A DNA stretch of 64,000 bases from Gammaproteobacteria bacterium (GTDB lineage: Bacteria; Pseudomonadota; Gammaproteobacteria; Steroidobacterales; GCA-2729495): assembly GCA_028285245.1 (NCBI GenBank), contig JANQPY010000054.1, forward strand, positions 62,001-126,000, read 5' to 3'. A program made the translations under genes and the position numbers. A model generated the notes under the pieces. The model saw only the letters and a program-made list of their open reading frames with translations, searched no databases and was not told the origin of the DNA. Positions 31,954 to 42,528 of the stretch are shown in pieces; the stretch's first letter is position 1; each line of letters opens with the position of its first letter.

Positions 31954-33150
31954 ATGTCGTTTCAAGTAGCACTTAGCGGACTCAACGCCGCATCGACAGA
32001 CCTGCAGGTTACGTCGAACAACATCGCCAATGCCAACACGGCTGGCTTTAAGTCGTCGCGTGCAGAGTTTGCAGATGTATTTTCCGGTGAAGCCACCGGC
32101 ATCGGCGCGGGCGTTCGACTCACCGATGTGCGCCAGGAGTTTACTCAGGGCAACGTTGAGATTACCGAGCGGCAGCTTGATCTGGCGATTAGCGGCAACG
32201 GATTCTTTATCGTCAACGACGGCGGCGGCCTGCTCTACTCCAGGGTTGGCGCCTTCGGGTTAGATCAAACTGGATTTGTCGAAAATGCTGAGGGCGAACG
32301 ACTGCAGGTTTATCCGGCCCAGGCCGCCGGGGGCTTCAACACCGGTACATTGACCGATCTACAGATCACCACTGAGACCAGCCCACCGAACCCCAGCACA
32401 GCGGTGGACATGAACATCAATTTGCCGGCCGACGCAGTCGCGCCTGCCGTGGCACCGTTCGACTTCAACGATCCGCAGACTTACAACCACAGTACGTCGA
32501 CGGTCGTCTACGACTCACTAGGCGTGGCTCATACGGCAACCTATTACTTTGTGGAAACTGGCGGCGCGTGGGAAGTGAACCAAACCATCGACGGCACGCT
32601 GGTCGGCACTCCGCAGCCGTTCACCTTCGACTCGGCTGGACAGATTGCAACACCGGCCAACGGCCAGCTTAGCTTCCCAGGATTTGACCCGGGTAATGGC
32701 GCAGCGCCTGTCGCACTGAATCTGGACCTGTCCGCAACCACCCAGTTCGGGTCCAACTTCGTGGTCAATACGATCAATCCGGATGGCCGCGCGGCCGGCC
32801 GGCTGAGAGCGATTGAGATTGATCAGACAGGCATCATTTTCGCCCGGTTCTCAAACGGCGAATCGCTCCCGCTGGGCAAGATTGCTTTGGCAAACTTCTC
32901 AAATCCTGAGGGCCTGGCGAAGGTATCCGATACCTCGTTCCAGGAAACTTTCACCTCTGGTGTCGCCCAGCGTGGTGAAGCAACCGAGTCGAACTTTGGG
33001 TTGATTCAATCCGGCGCGCTCGAGGCCTCAAACGTCGATCTCACGGAACAACTGGTCAACATGATTACCTCGCAGCGGCTCTTCCAGGCCAACGCGCAGG
33101 TCATCTCGACCATGGACACCGTGACGCAAACCATCATCAACATCCGCTAG
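31954..33150 (+). CDS. flgE: Flagellar hook protein FlgE
   Basis: FlgE polymerises into the hook that joins rod and filament. The 398-residue protein has the N-terminal axial motif SGLNAASTDLQVTSNNIANA with TAGFKSS, a middle domain with FDSAGQIATPANGQLSFPGF, and the C-terminal ALEASNVDLTEQLVNMITSQ segment. It follows flgD after 65 bases with an AGGAGC site before ATG; no promoter is evident in that gap. Confidence 0.97.
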   Translation: MSFQVALSGLNAASTDLQVTSNNIANANTAGFKSSRAEFADVFSGEATGIGAGVRLTDVRQEFTQGNVEITERQLDLAISGNGFFIVNDGGGLLYSRVGAFGLDQTGFVENAEGERLQVYPAQAAGGFNTGTLTDLQITTETSPPNPSTAVDMNINLPADAVAPAVAPFDFNDPQTYNHSTSTVVYDSLGVAHTATYYFVETGGAWEVNQTIDGTLVGTPQPFTFDSAGQIATPANGQLSFPGFDPGNGAAPVALNLDLSATTQFGSNFVVNTINPDGRAAGRLRAIEIDQTGIIFARFSNGESLPLGKIALANFSNPEGLAKVSDTSFQETFTSGVAQRGEATESNFGLIQSGALEASNVDLTEQLVNMITSQRLFQANAQVISTMDTVTQTIINIR

Positions 33151-33171
33151 CGCTAGGTTGGAAAGCCCGAC

Positions 33172-33915
33172 ATGGACCGCCTGATTTACGTTGCCATGAC
33201 CGGCGCCCGCGAGAACCTGCGGGCGCAGGCCTCGGTTACGCACAACATCGCTAATCTGTCTACGACGGGTTACAAGGCGGTGCAGCGCTCATTGCAGAGC
33301 GCGCCAATTGAGGGGCCGGGTTTCGCAACGCGAATCAACGCGCTGGGCAAGGGCGAGACCTTTGATGCGCGGCCCGGCACGCTGATCCAGACCGGTCGCG
33401 GTCTGGACATCGCGGTGCGCGGAGAAGGCTGGCTGGCGGTGCAGGGCCCGGATGGCAATGAAGCCTACACGCGGGCCGGCGAAATGCGGGTCAACCCCCA
33501 GGGCATGCTGGAAACCGCCGCCGGGCTAATGGTGCTGGGCAATGGCGGTCCGGTGTCGCTACCACCTTACGACAAGCTGGAGATTGCTGGCGACGGACAA
33601 ATCTCCGTAGTGCCCAAAGGTCAGAACGCCAGCACGATCGCCCAGGTGGATCGACTGAAGCTGGTCAATCCGGATCCTGCGCAGATGGTTCAGGTGGGAC
33701 CCGGCATCTACCGACTAAACGATGAATCTCAGGCGAGCGCAGACCCCAGTGTCACGATTGCCAGCGGTGCCCTGGAAGCTTCTAACGTCAACGCCGCGCA
33801 GGCGTTGGTGGAAATGATCGAGCTGGCACGCAGCTACGAGATGCAGGTTAAAGCGATGAGCACGGCCGAAGAAACCGACCAAAGCGCGGCCCGGCTTATG
33901 CGCTTGGGCGGCTAA
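33172..33915 (+). CDS. flgF: Flagellar rod protein FlgF
   Basis: FlgF is a rod subunit between FlgBC and FlgG. The 247-residue protein begins MDRLIYVAMTGARENLRAQA, with THNIANLSTTGYKA, and ends with the axial C-terminal pattern GALEASNVNAAQALVEMIEL and MQVKAMSTAEETD. Similarity to the following FlgG and their adjacency are normal. Confidence 0.97.
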   Translation: MDRLIYVAMTGARENLRAQASVTHNIANLSTTGYKAVQRSLQSAPIEGPGFATRINALGKGETFDARPGTLIQTGRGLDIAVRGEGWLAVQGPDGNEAYTRAGEMRVNPQGMLETAAGLMVLGNGGPVSLPPYDKLEIAGDGQISVVPKGQNASTIAQVDRLKLVNPDPAQMVQVGPGIYRLNDESQASADPSVTIASGALEASNVNAAQALVEMIELARSYEMQVKAMSTAEETDQSAARLMRLGG

Positions 33916-33952
33916 CAACTCACAGAGTTGAGTTACTGACAGGAAGCAAATC

Positions 33953-34735
33953 ATGCAAGCACTTTGGATTGCCAAGACCGGACTGGATGCTCAGCAGACC
34001 AAGATGTCGGTCATTTCGAACAACCTGGCCAACGTCAATACGAATGGGTTTAAGCGCGACCGGGCAGTATTTGAAGACCTGCTGTACCAGAACGTTCAGC
34101 AGGCTGGAGCCGCTACGTCTCAAGACACCGAGAGCCCGGTGGGCCTCAATACGGGCACGGGTGTGCGTGTCGTCGCTACTGAGAAGAATTTCCAGCAGGG
34201 CGGCAGTGTCGACACCGGCAACCCGCTGGATATCCTGATTGAGGGGCGCGGCTTTTTTCAGATCCTGTTACCCGATGGCGATGTTGCCTACACGCGAGAT
34301 GGCGCTTTCAAACTGGATGCAGAAGGCCGCGTCGTTAATGCGAATGGTTACGAGCTGCAGCCCTCCATCACGGTTCCAGATGGCGTCGAAACGTTGAGCA
34401 TCTCAGCAGACGGCATCATCGAAGCAAAACTGCCCGGCCAGACCGACCCGGTTCAGCTGGGACAGCTGCAGACCACGGACTTCATCAATCCTGCCGGACT
34501 GCAGGCGCTGGGCCAGAACCTCTACGTTGAAACCGCCGCCAGCGGCACACCGCAGTCCGGCACTCCCGGCATCGATGGCCTTGGCAATCTCGTCCAGGGT
34601 GCACTGGAGAGTTCTAACGTGAATGTGGTTGAGGAGCTGGTCGAGATGATTGGCACACAACGGGCCTATGAGATGAATTCAAAAGCAATTTCCGTTGGCG
34701 ACCAGATGCTCCAGTACTTGAACAACAACCTCTAG
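33953..34735 (+). CDS. flgG: Flagellar distal rod protein FlgG
   Basis: FlgG forms the distal rod that passes through the P and L rings. The 260-residue protein has the signature start MQALWIAKTGLDAQQ, SVISNNLANVNTNGFKRDRA, and the C-terminal SSNVNVVEELVEMIGTQRAY with SKAISVGDQMLQYLNN. A GACAGGAAG ribosome binding site precedes ATG 33953. Confidence 0.98.
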   Translation: MQALWIAKTGLDAQQTKMSVISNNLANVNTNGFKRDRAVFEDLLYQNVQQAGAATSQDTESPVGLNTGTGVRVVATEKNFQQGGSVDTGNPLDILIEGRGFFQILLPDGDVAYTRDGAFKLDAEGRVVNANGYELQPSITVPDGVETLSISADGIIEAKLPGQTDPVQLGQLQTTDFINPAGLQALGQNLYVETAASGTPQSGTPGIDGLGNLVQGALESSNVNVVEELVEMIGTQRAYEMNSKAISVGDQMLQYLNNNL

Positions 34736-34760
34736 TCGAACGCTGAAGAGACAAAACGTC

Positions 34761-35432
34761 ATGAAACGCTGTCTTCCCACCCTGCTGATCGTTGCCGCAC
34801 TGGCGAGCGGTTGCACCACAATCGTGGGCGTGCAGCCGGGCCAGTACCCGCCTGCGATGCCACCTCAGGCTTATCCGGCGCCGCCTGCAGACGGCACCAT
34901 TTTTCAAAACGCAACGGCCATTACGCTGTTCGAAGACGTCAAAGCTCGCCGGATTGGCGACACAATCACCATCGTGCTCGACGAAAGCACGCAGGCCTCA
35001 AAGAGCGCCAGCACGGACGCCACCAAAACCAGCGAATTCGACTCCGGCAATCCTACAATCGCCGGCCGCGCGGTCACGTCCAGCGGCACCGAAGTTTTCC
35101 GCAACCTGTGGGAAACGGAGCAAACGTTTGCCGGCGACGGTTCCAGCAGTCAGAGCAACAGCCTTGACGGCCGCATCACCGTAACCGTCGCTGAGGTTAT
35201 GCCTAACGGCAACCTCTTCGTGCGTGGCGAGAAATGGCTGACGCTTAATCAGGGTGAAGAGTTCGTGCAGATCAGCGGAATTGTCAGGCCAACCGATGTG
35301 AGCTCCGCCAACGAGGTCCCCTCGTTCAAGGTCGCCGATGCGCGCATTACCTACAGCGGCAACGGCACCGTGGCCAACGCCAGTAAGCCGGGCTTGCTCT
35401 CGCGCTTCTTTATGAAGGTATGGCCGCTGTGA
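34761..35432 (+). CDS. flgH: Flagellar L-ring lipoprotein FlgH
   Basis: FlgH forms the outer-membrane L ring. The 223-residue precursor has a lipoprotein signal with the lipobox LASGC (Cys18), then [20 protein letters not shown] and TITIVLDE, and the C-terminal [20 protein letters not shown] region of the family. It is the standard neighbour of flgI. Confidence 0.97.
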   Translation: MKRCLPTLLIVAALASGCTTIVGVQPGQYPPAMPPQAYPAPPADGTIFQNATAITLFEDVKARRIGDTITIVLDESTQASKSASTDATKTSEFDSGNPTIAGRAVTSSGTEVFRNLWETEQTFAGDGSSSQSNSLDGRITVTVAEVMPNGNLFVRGEKWLTLNQGEEFVQISGIVRPTDVSSANEVPSFKVADARITYSGNGTVANASKPGLLSRFFMKVWPL

Positions 35433-35470
35433 GAAAGCACAATACTATGTACACCTCCGGGGACACCCCC

Positions 35471-36610
35471 ATGCGCAATCCTACTTTTGCCTCTGCCAGC
35501 AGGCAGCTCATATACCTGCTGATGTCCTTTGCCCTGTTGTTGCTGCTGACGCCTGAGACGCGCGCCGAGCGCATTAAGGATCTGGCCAGCGTTGCCGGCG
35601 TCCGCACCAACCAGCTGGTTGGCTATGGATTGGTCGTCGGCCTGGATGGCACGGGTGACCGGACCACGCAGGCGCCGTTTACCACTCAAAGCCTGACCAG
35701 CCTGCTCGATCGCCTGGGTGTGACGTTGCCACCGGGCACGAACCTGCAGCTCAGCAACATCGCCGCTGTTGCGGTGAGCGCGGAGCTACCACCGTTCGCC
35801 AAGCCGGGGCAGACGATTGACATTACGGTCTCATCCATCGCCAACGCGGCCAGCCTGCGCGGTGGAACGCTGCTGGCCGTGCCACTCAAGGGCCTGGATG
35901 GAAACGTGTATGCCATCGGCCAGGGCAATCTCGTAGTTGGCGGCCTGGGCATCACCGGAGATGACGGTTCGCGGGTCACGGTTAATGTGCCCAGCGTCGG
36001 CCGGATTCCCAACGGCGCCACGGTCGAACGCGAGGTGCCCAACAGTTTCGCGCGCAGCGACGGTCTACAGCTCAATTTACACAGGCCGGACTTCACTACC
36101 AGCACGCGGATGGCTGAGGCCATTAATTCGCTGCTCGGTGCAGGTACCGCCGTGCCCATCGATGCAATGTCTATTCAGGTGGCTGCGCCACAATCAGCTG
36201 CGGAACGCATCTCTTTCTTATCGGTTGTTGAAAATCTGGAGTTTCAGCCGGGAGATGCGCCGGCACGCGTCATTGTCAACTCGCGCACCGGCACCGTGGT
36301 AATCAGCTCATTCGTACGCGTGCTTCCGGCGGCGGTATCGCATGGCTCTTTGGTGGTCAGCATTACCGAGGATTTTGACGTCAGTCAGCCGGCGCCGTTT
36401 GCGGAACAAGGCAACACCGTCGTGACCCCGGACAGCAATATTCAGGTATCGCAGGAAGGCAGCCGCATGTTCCTGTTTGAGCCTGGCGTTGAACTCAATG
36501 AAATTGTCAGGGCCGTCAACGAGGTTGGCGCCGCCCCCGGCGACTTAGTGGCGATTCTGGAAGCACTGCGCGAAGCCGGCGCCCTGCGCGCTGAGCTGCT
36601 GGTGATCTGA
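35471..36610 (+). CDS. flgI: Flagellar P-ring protein FlgI
   Basis: FlgI forms the periplasmic P ring with help from FlgA. From ATG 35471 the precursor has 379 residues with a signal peptide ending TRA and the mature start [20 protein letters not shown], then [11 protein letters not shown] and the typical tail [23 protein letters not shown] 35420, which overlaps flgH, is also in frame but would add an unlikely N-terminal extension; a GGGGA site precedes 35471. Confidence 0.97.
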   Translation: MRNPTFASASRQLIYLLMSFALLLLLTPETRAERIKDLASVAGVRTNQLVGYGLVVGLDGTGDRTTQAPFTTQSLTSLLDRLGVTLPPGTNLQLSNIAAVAVSAELPPFAKPGQTIDITVSSIANAASLRGGTLLAVPLKGLDGNVYAIGQGNLVVGGLGITGDDGSRVTVNVPSVGRIPNGATVEREVPNSFARSDGLQLNLHRPDFTTSTRMAEAINSLLGAGTAVPIDAMSIQVAAPQSAAERISFLSVVENLEFQPGDAPARVIVNSRTGTVVISSFVRVLPAAVSHGSLVVSITEDFDVSQPAPFAEQGNTVVTPDSNIQVSQEGSRMFLFEPGVELNEIVRAVNEVGAAPGDLVAILEALREAGALRAELLVI

Positions 36611-36624
36611 CGGTCGACCGAGCC

Positions 36625-37581
36625 ATGATTCAGGATACCGCAGTGTTCACGGATTTCGCCGGCCTGGGCAGGCTGGAAGCCGAGGCGCGGGAACGCTCGC
36701 CTGAAGCAACGCGCGAAGCTGCGCGGCAGTTCGAAGCGGTGTTCGTACAAATGATGCTCAAGAGCATGCGTGAAGCGGGTGCCGTGCTGGCGGAAGACAG
36801 AGACACCACCTACGAAGAGATGTTCGACCAGCAAATTTCGCTGGAGCTAACGCGTGACAAGGGAATTGGTCTCGCCGAACTCCTGGTTCGCCAGCTTGGC
36901 GGAAGCCCGGAGGAAGCCCCCATTGATCAAACACCGTTGAGCATACGCCGGGCGACTGCGGATGACGTGCAGACTGGCGTGACGCCCGCTGAAGATGCGG
37001 CAACACCAGCGCCGGATCGCACGTTGCCACAGGCCGGGCTAACCGATGAGGGACATCGCAGTGATTTCCGGCCCGAGAGCCCGGAAGAGTTTCTTGCGGA
37101 GATCTGGCCGCTGGCGAACGCCGCAGCTGATGATCTAGGCGTTGATCCGCGAGCGGTAGCCGCGCAGGCCACACTGGAAACAGGCTGGGGTCAGAAACTC
37201 ATTCGCGATGCCGATGGCGTCAGCGGTAACAACCTGTTTGGCATTAAGGCTGATCGCCGCTGGGACGGCGACCGCGTTCAAGTACCCACGCTGGAATACG
37301 CAGGCGGCGTGGCAAGACGAGAGCACGCACAGTTTCGCGCCTACTCCGACCTGGCTGAGGGTTTCCGTGACTATGTAGATTTTCTCAAGACGAACCCACG
37401 CTATGGCGACGCACTGTCTGGCAGTGGGTCGGCTAGCGAGTTCCTCACATCATTGCAGACGGCGGGTTATGCCACTGATCCGAAGTACGCAAATAAGATT
37501 GAAAGAATTATGGCAAGCCCCCGTTTTACAGAAACTTTAGCGCAGCTTAAGGACGGAGCCACTGCGCCGAAAATACTTTAG
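36625..37581 (+). CDS. flgJ: Flagellar rod cap and peptidoglycan hydrolase FlgJ
   Basis: FlgJ opens the cell wall for the growing rod and caps it. The 318-residue protein is the two-domain form: an N-terminal rod-binding domain (about 28-95; EAARQFEAVFVQMMLKSMRE) and a C-terminal GH73 glucosaminidase domain (about 150-310) with the catalytic-type Glu185 in TLETGWGQ and the GNNLFGIKADRRW motif. They are joined by a variable Pro/Ala linker (about 100-148). Confidence 0.96.
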   Translation: MIQDTAVFTDFAGLGRLEAEARERSPEATREAARQFEAVFVQMMLKSMREAGAVLAEDRDTTYEEMFDQQISLELTRDKGIGLAELLVRQLGGSPEEAPIDQTPLSIRRATADDVQTGVTPAEDAATPAPDRTLPQAGLTDEGHRSDFRPESPEEFLAEIWPLANAAADDLGVDPRAVAAQATLETGWGQKLIRDADGVSGNNLFGIKADRRWDGDRVQVPTLEYAGGVARREHAQFRAYSDLAEGFRDYVDFLKTNPRYGDALSGSGSASEFLTSLQTAGYATDPKYANKIERIMASPRFTETLAQLKDGATAPKIL

Positions 37582-37629
37582 AGGAGCCGCAACGCGTGAT
37601 GCCTCAGGGCAACAGCAGAGCGAACCGCG

Positions 37630-39513
37630 ATGACGTCAATCATTAACACAGGACTGTCGGGCTTACTGGCTGCCCAGGCAGCGATTCAGACGACTAGTAA
37701 CAATGTCGCGAATGCCGGCACTGACGGCTACGCTCGCCAACGCGTTGACCTGGTTGAACGCAATAGCAGCCGCGTTGGCAGCTTTACCGTTGGCAACGGC
37801 GTACAGATTGACGGCGTTACGCGAATCTATGATCAGTTTGTTGCGGCTGAACTTAAAAGCGCGACCATGGCTCAAGGTCGAGCTTCGCAGCTTAACGACC
37901 TGACGACCCGGCTCGATGGTCTTCTCGGTAACCCTGAAGAAGGCATCGGCCGCGACCTGCAGACATTCTTCGCTCAGGCTGAGACGCTGAATCGCGAGCC
38001 GACTTCGCAGGTTGCCCGGCAGCAGCTACTGAACAGCGGCCGTGATCTGGGCGCTCGCTTCGCACAGCTCGACAGCCAGCTCAATCGACTGTCTGACGAA
38101 GTCGACAGCCGCCTTGAGGGGAATGTCAATACGATCAATAACCTGGCGAGCAACCTGGCGCGTGTCAACGAAACGATCAGTGTGGCCAGCGGCTCCGCCC
38201 CGAACGAGTTGCTCAACGAACAGGAGCGTCTGCTGACCGACCTCGCTCAGCTTATCGATTTCACTGCGGTCCCGCAGGCCGACGGCTCAACTGACGTCCT
38301 GATCGGCAGCGGCCAACCCCTCGTCGTGTCGGGCCAAAGCTTCTCGCTGGGAGTCACGCAGAATGAGTTCAATGGTTCTCGGCTGGAAATCGCCTACAAC
38401 GGCCAGTCGATTTCCAATCTGGTTTCCGGTGGCGAAGTCGCCGGCCTGCTGAGCTTTCGGCGCGACGTACTCGATGTGGCCAGCCGGGAACTCGGCCAGC
38501 TCGCCTTGGGCGTCGCCAACCTGTTTAACGAGCAGCACCGCCAGGGTGTAGATCTCAACGGCAACCTGGGCGGCGATTTCTTCCGCGGTATCTCGGCGAG
38601 TGTTCAGGGCAGCAGCAACAACACCGGCAGCGCTACGCTGACGGCCACAATTGCCAGTGCTGCCGACACGCAGCCGCGCGAGTACATCCTGCGGAATACT
38701 GGCTCGGGATGGGGGCTGATTGATGCTGGCACCGATGCACCGCTGACACTTAGCGGCAGCGGCACGACCGTCGATCCATTCGTTTTTGATGGCCTGGAAG
38801 TCGTTGTGAGCGGCAGCGCCGCGTCGGGCGATCGCTTCCTGGTGAGCGCTACCGGCAGTGCTTCTACCGGCGTGGAAGTTGCGCTGGTTGACGGCAATCA
38901 AATCGCTGCGGCAAACCCACTCACGACCGGCCGCTCGCTGAACAACCTGTCGGATGCATCCATATCAGCCGCACAGGTTGCCGATGTAGGCAACCCCAAT
39001 CTTCAGCAGGCCCTGGACATTGTATTCGATGACCCCAACACGTATCGGATCGTCAACACCTTAGGCGGTACGGTGGTCGGTGCCACCGCTTACACAAGCG
39101 GTGCCGACATCAACGTCAATGGCTGGACCGTGCAGATCAACGGGCCGGCGCTGACGAATGACCGCTTTACTATTCGCGGCACAGGTGCAGGCAGCGGCGA
39201 CAACAGCAATGCGCTGGCGTTGTCTCAGATCGGCTCCGAAGGCTTCTTCGATGGAGGACAGCAGTCGCTGGCAAACCTGAGCGGCAATCTCATCGCCAAC
39301 GTAGGCGCGGCCGCTGCACGGGCTGACTCGGATCTCGAAGTTCAGTCCGCCCTGCGCGAACAAATCCAGCTCGACCTGGAATCTATTTCAGGTGTCAACC
39401 TGGAAGAAGAAGCAGCCAATCTCCTGCGCTACCAGGAAGCTTACCTGGCCGCGAGCAAGGTAATCACCGTAGCCAACGATTTGTTTAACTCGCTACTGAA
39501 CGCGGTGCGCTAG
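37630..39513 (+). CDS. flgK: Hook-filament junction protein FlgK
   Basis: FlgK (HAP1) is the first junction protein between hook and filament. The 627-residue protein has the axial N-terminus LSGLLAAQAAIQTTSNNVAN with TDGYARQRVDL, and the C-terminal SGVNLEEEAANLLRYQEAYL. The middle is Ser/Gly-rich and variable. It is followed by flgL after 3 bases. Confidence 0.97.
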   Translation: MTSIINTGLSGLLAAQAAIQTTSNNVANAGTDGYARQRVDLVERNSSRVGSFTVGNGVQIDGVTRIYDQFVAAELKSATMAQGRASQLNDLTTRLDGLLGNPEEGIGRDLQTFFAQAETLNREPTSQVARQQLLNSGRDLGARFAQLDSQLNRLSDEVDSRLEGNVNTINNLASNLARVNETISVASGSAPNELLNEQERLLTDLAQLIDFTAVPQADGSTDVLIGSGQPLVVSGQSFSLGVTQNEFNGSRLEIAYNGQSISNLVSGGEVAGLLSFRRDVLDVASRELGQLALGVANLFNEQHRQGVDLNGNLGGDFFRGISASVQGSSNNTGSATLTATIASAADTQPREYILRNTGSGWGLIDAGTDAPLTLSGSGTTVDPFVFDGLEVVVSGSAASGDRFLVSATGSASTGVEVALVDGNQIAAANPLTTGRSLNNLSDASISAAQVADVGNPNLQQALDIVFDDPNTYRIVNTLGGTVVGATAYTSGADINVNGWTVQINGPALTNDRFTIRGTGAGSGDNSNALALSQIGSEGFFDGGQQSLANLSGNLIANVGAAAARADSDLEVQSALREQIQLDLESISGVNLEEEAANLLRYQEAYLAASKVITVANDLFNSLLNAVR

Positions 39514-39516
39514 GCG

Positions 39517-40710
39517 ATGCGCGTTTCTACTCAAACCTTCCAGCTGCAGTGGCTCAATGCCATTAATGACCGGCAGCAGGCGCTGGCAGATATTCAACGG
39601 CAGGTCAGCACCGGCCGCCGTCTGCTAACAGCCGGCGACGATCCAGCCGGCGCCGCGCAGCTCATTGTGCTGCAAGACGGTCTGAATCGTCTCGACAGCT
39701 ACGCGTCGAATGCCGACGCGGCCCGCCGCCGACTGAGTCTGGAGGAGCGGGCTCTCGATGGCGCTACCGGCATTCTCGATCGGGTACGCGAACTGGCGAT
39801 TCAATCGGGCGGCGCCACGCAGTCCGAGGAGAGCCGGCGGGCGCTGGCCAATGAGGCCCGCGAACTGCTCAGCAACCTGCTGGATGTTGCCAACACCCAG
39901 GATGGTGAGGGGCGCTACCTTTTCGCAGGCAATCGCGTTGAAGAACTGCCATTCGTGCTCAACAACGGCACGGTCAGCTACGCCGGTGACGATGGCAGCC
40001 GCTTTCAGCGGATTGGCGACAACCGCGAGGTGGCCGAGGGAGACCCCGGTTCCACCGTGTTTGCCGCAATCCGCAACGGCAATGGCACCTTTTCTGTAAG
40101 CGCGAACGCCGCCAATACGGGCGGAGCGTTCTTCAGCGCCGGCACGGTCACTGATTTAGCCAGCTGGCCAAGCACACCATTCACTATTCGCTTTACGACC
40201 AGCACGGACTACGCAGTGCTGGACTCGGGCGGTAGCGTTGTACAGACCGGCACCTATGCGCCGGGCGACAGCTTAAGCTTTGCCGGCGCGAGCGTGCGGC
40301 TGGAAGGCACACCCGCAGCCGGCGACGAATTTGCGGTTGAACCCAGCGTTAACCAGGACGTGTTCACTACGGTCGAGAGGTTTGTGCTGGCCATGGAGTC
40401 CGGCCTGTCGAACCCATCCGGCCGTGCGCTGGCCCAATCGGAGGTCAACGCCACTTTGCAAGACCTCGACCAGGCGCTGGCCAATATCGAGCTCGTACGC
40501 AGCAACGTCGGTTCGCGGCTTCGAGTTATCGATGACCAAAGCAACCTGAATGAAGAGCTGGGCCTGCAGTTCACGCGCACCGCTTCGCTGGTGCGTGATG
40601 TTGACTACGCAACGGCCATCTCAGAACTTGAACAGCAGCTCATTGGCCTGGAAGCGGCGCAGAAAACCTTCTCCCGCACGCGGGCCTCGTCTCTATTCAA
40701 TCTGATCTAG
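39517..40710 (+). CDS. flgL: Hook-filament junction protein FlgL
   Basis: FlgL (HAP3) is the second junction protein. The 397-residue protein shares flagellin-like ends: MRVSTQTFQLQWLNAINDRQ with QVSTGRRLLTAGDDPAGAAQ at the start, and VDYATAISELEQQLIGLEAA at the C-terminus. It is the last gene before the 288-base gap ahead of fliC and appears to close the flgB-L operon. Confidence 0.96.
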   Translation: MRVSTQTFQLQWLNAINDRQQALADIQRQVSTGRRLLTAGDDPAGAAQLIVLQDGLNRLDSYASNADAARRRLSLEERALDGATGILDRVRELAIQSGGATQSEESRRALANEARELLSNLLDVANTQDGEGRYLFAGNRVEELPFVLNNGTVSYAGDDGSRFQRIGDNREVAEGDPGSTVFAAIRNGNGTFSVSANAANTGGAFFSAGTVTDLASWPSTPFTIRFTTSTDYAVLDSGGSVVQTGTYAPGDSLSFAGASVRLEGTPAAGDEFAVEPSVNQDVFTTVERFVLAMESGLSNPSGRALAQSEVNATLQDLDQALANIELVRSNVGSRLRVIDDQSNLNEELGLQFTRTASLVRDVDYATAISELEQQLIGLEAAQKTFSRTRASSLFNLI

Positions 40711-40717
40711 AGCTTCC

Positions 40718-40748
40718 CCGGGCGCCGCCCGGTCCAGCGCCAATTTTT
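40718..40748 (+). terminator. Weak terminator candidate after flgL
   Basis: A 6-base stem CCGGGC/GCCCGG with a 3-base loop begins 7 bases after the flgL stop; a T5 run follows only after 11 bases, so efficient termination is uncertain. Confidence 0.3.
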
Positions 40749-40868
40749 CCAGCTAAGCCCATGCGCCGTGTCCGGCCCGGGTTACGTACGTCTGCCGGGA
40801 CCGGCCCACTACCCTCCGCCGGCCATGCTACGGGCGCCAATTTGCGACGCAGTTCACATCTGCTCCGT

Positions 40869-40895
40869 TCAAGTACCCCTGACTAGGGCCGATAA
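40869..40895 (+). promoter_or_regulatory. Sigma-28 promoter for fliC
   Basis: TCAAGTAC, exactly 11 bases, then GCCGATAA. The -10 box is a perfect match and the -35 box is close to TAAAGTTT. It lies 103 bases upstream of fliC and gives a long leader with the GGAG site before ATG. Confidence 0.9.
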
Positions 40896-40998
40896 CTTCC
40901 TTGCAAAGCCCGACAGGTCCCCGAGATGCAACCGCTTCGGCCAGCAGCTCAAAGGCACCCGCCAGGCTTCACTTGGTAAATGTTAAGGAGAGTTAATC

Positions 40999-42441
40999 AT
41001 GCCTAGCGTCGTTAATACGAACGTCTTGTCGCTGAATGCACAGCGCAACCTGACGCGTTCGGACAGCTTGCTGGCGACCTCTTTGGAGCGTCTCTCGTCT
41101 GGTCTGCGCATTAACAGCGCTAAGGACGACGCTGCGGGTCTCGCTATCGCAAACCGGTTCACCACCCAGATTCGGGGTCTGGACCAAGCTGCTCGTAACG
41201 CTAACGATGGTATCTCGCTGGCTCAGACTGCAGAGTCTGCGCTCGACGAGCTGACCAACAACCTGCAGCGGATTCGTGAACTGGCGGTGCAGTCTGCCAA
41301 CGCCACGAACTCCGCCTCCGACCGGGCCGCTCTGGACCAGGAAGTCCAGCAGCGCCTTGATGAGATCAACCGGATCGCGTCGCAGACCTCGTTCAACGGC
41401 CAGAAGGTTCTTGACGGTAGCTTTGGCACCGCCCAGTTCCAGATTGGCGCGAACGTCGGTGAAACGATCAACGTGAACCTCACGACCGGCGTGCGCGCTG
41501 ACCAGCTCGGCCAGATCGCCACACTTGAGGGCACGGCGGTTACCGCCAATGCGCTGACTGACGGTGGCGTGACCATCGCGGTTGGCCAGGGTACGGCCGT
41601 ATCGATCGGGGCCAGCACTGCAGGCAACGGCGCCGGCCAGACAGCCGACAGCGCTTTCGCCAAGGTTGAGGCCATCAACGCGGCTGGCGTTTCCGGGCTG
41701 ACCGCTACAGCGGCAAACAGCAGCTCGGCTGCGTTCTCGACGGTATCCAGCGCCGGCGGTCTCTCGACCTACAACCTGACCATCAACGGCGTCGCGATCT
41801 ATGCGGGCACCGACAACATTGCTTCCGGCGCCTCGCTGACAGCAGCTGACGTGTCTGCGCAGATCAACCTGTTCTCAGCCCAGACCGGCGTTTCAGCGTC
41901 TGTTTCAGGCACGAACCTGGTGCTGAATGCGGCTGACGGTCGTAACGTTACGGTTGCTGAAACCATTGCCAACGGCACCGGCGGCACGGTCTCCGGTACG
42001 GGTATCGACGCCGCCCAGACGGGTACGCTGCGTGGCACGGTGACCCTGAGCGCCTCGGAGAACATCACCCTGGGTGGTGCTTTCGCCGACATCGGCTTCG
42101 CCAGCTCGTCTATCGCTGTGGACAGCAACACGCTGTCACAGTCCGACGTGCTTTCGGTTGCCGGCGCTGAAAACTCCATTCAGCGAGTCGACGCAGCTCT
42201 GACCTCTGTCTCCGCTCTGCGCAGCCAGCTTGGCGCGGTGCAGAGTCGCTTCGAGTCGATTACGTCGAACCTGCAGACGGTTTCCGAAAACCTGCAGGCC
42301 TCGCGTAGCCGTATCCTCGATGCCGACTTTGCGGCCGAGACCGCCAATCTGACGAAGGCGCAGATCCTGCAGCAGGCCGGTGTTGCGGTGTTGGCCCAGG
42401 CCAATGCCCAGCCCCAGACTGTGCTGGGACTGCTTCAGTAG
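40999..42441 (+). CDS. fliC: Flagellin FliC
   Basis: The filament subunit, 480 residues. The conserved N-terminal D0/D1 part (about 1-165) contains NTNVLSLNAQRNL, LSSGLRINSAKDDAAGLAIA and ANDGISLAQTAESAL; the C-terminal D1/D0 part (about 390-480) contains SRILDADFAAETANLTKAQI and ends QPQTVLGLLQ. The middle (about 165-390) is the Ala/Ser/Thr/Gly-rich exposed D2/D3 region. A strong terminator follows the gene and a sigma-28 promoter precedes it, so it is a monocistronic late gene. Only one flagellin gene is in the window. Confidence 0.97.
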   Translation: MPSVVNTNVLSLNAQRNLTRSDSLLATSLERLSSGLRINSAKDDAAGLAIANRFTTQIRGLDQAARNANDGISLAQTAESALDELTNNLQRIRELAVQSANATNSASDRAALDQEVQQRLDEINRIASQTSFNGQKVLDGSFGTAQFQIGANVGETINVNLTTGVRADQLGQIATLEGTAVTANALTDGGVTIAVGQGTAVSIGASTAGNGAGQTADSAFAKVEAINAAGVSGLTATAANSSSAAFSTVSSAGGLSTYNLTINGVAIYAGTDNIASGASLTAADVSAQINLFSAQTGVSASVSGTNLVLNAADGRNVTVAETIANGTGGTVSGTGIDAAQTGTLRGTVTLSASENITLGGAFADIGFASSSIAVDSNTLSQSDVLSVAGAENSIQRVDAALTSVSALRSQLGAVQSRFESITSNLQTVSENLQASRSRILDADFAAETANLTKAQILQQAGVAVLAQANAQPQTVLGLLQ

Positions 42442-42458
42442 TCGGACGCAGCCTGAGA

Positions 42459-42494
42459 ACGGTGGTCGGCGCGAGCCGGCCACCGTTTTTTTTT
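42459..42494 (+). terminator. Rho-independent terminator of fliC
   Basis: A 12-base stem (ACGGTGGTCGGC with GCCGGCCACCGT, one G-T wobble) and a GCGA loop are followed by nine T. It starts 17 bases after the fliC stop. Confidence 0.95.
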
Positions 42495-42528
42495 GTGATG
42501 CAGTTCCTTTGACTATGTCAAAACTCAC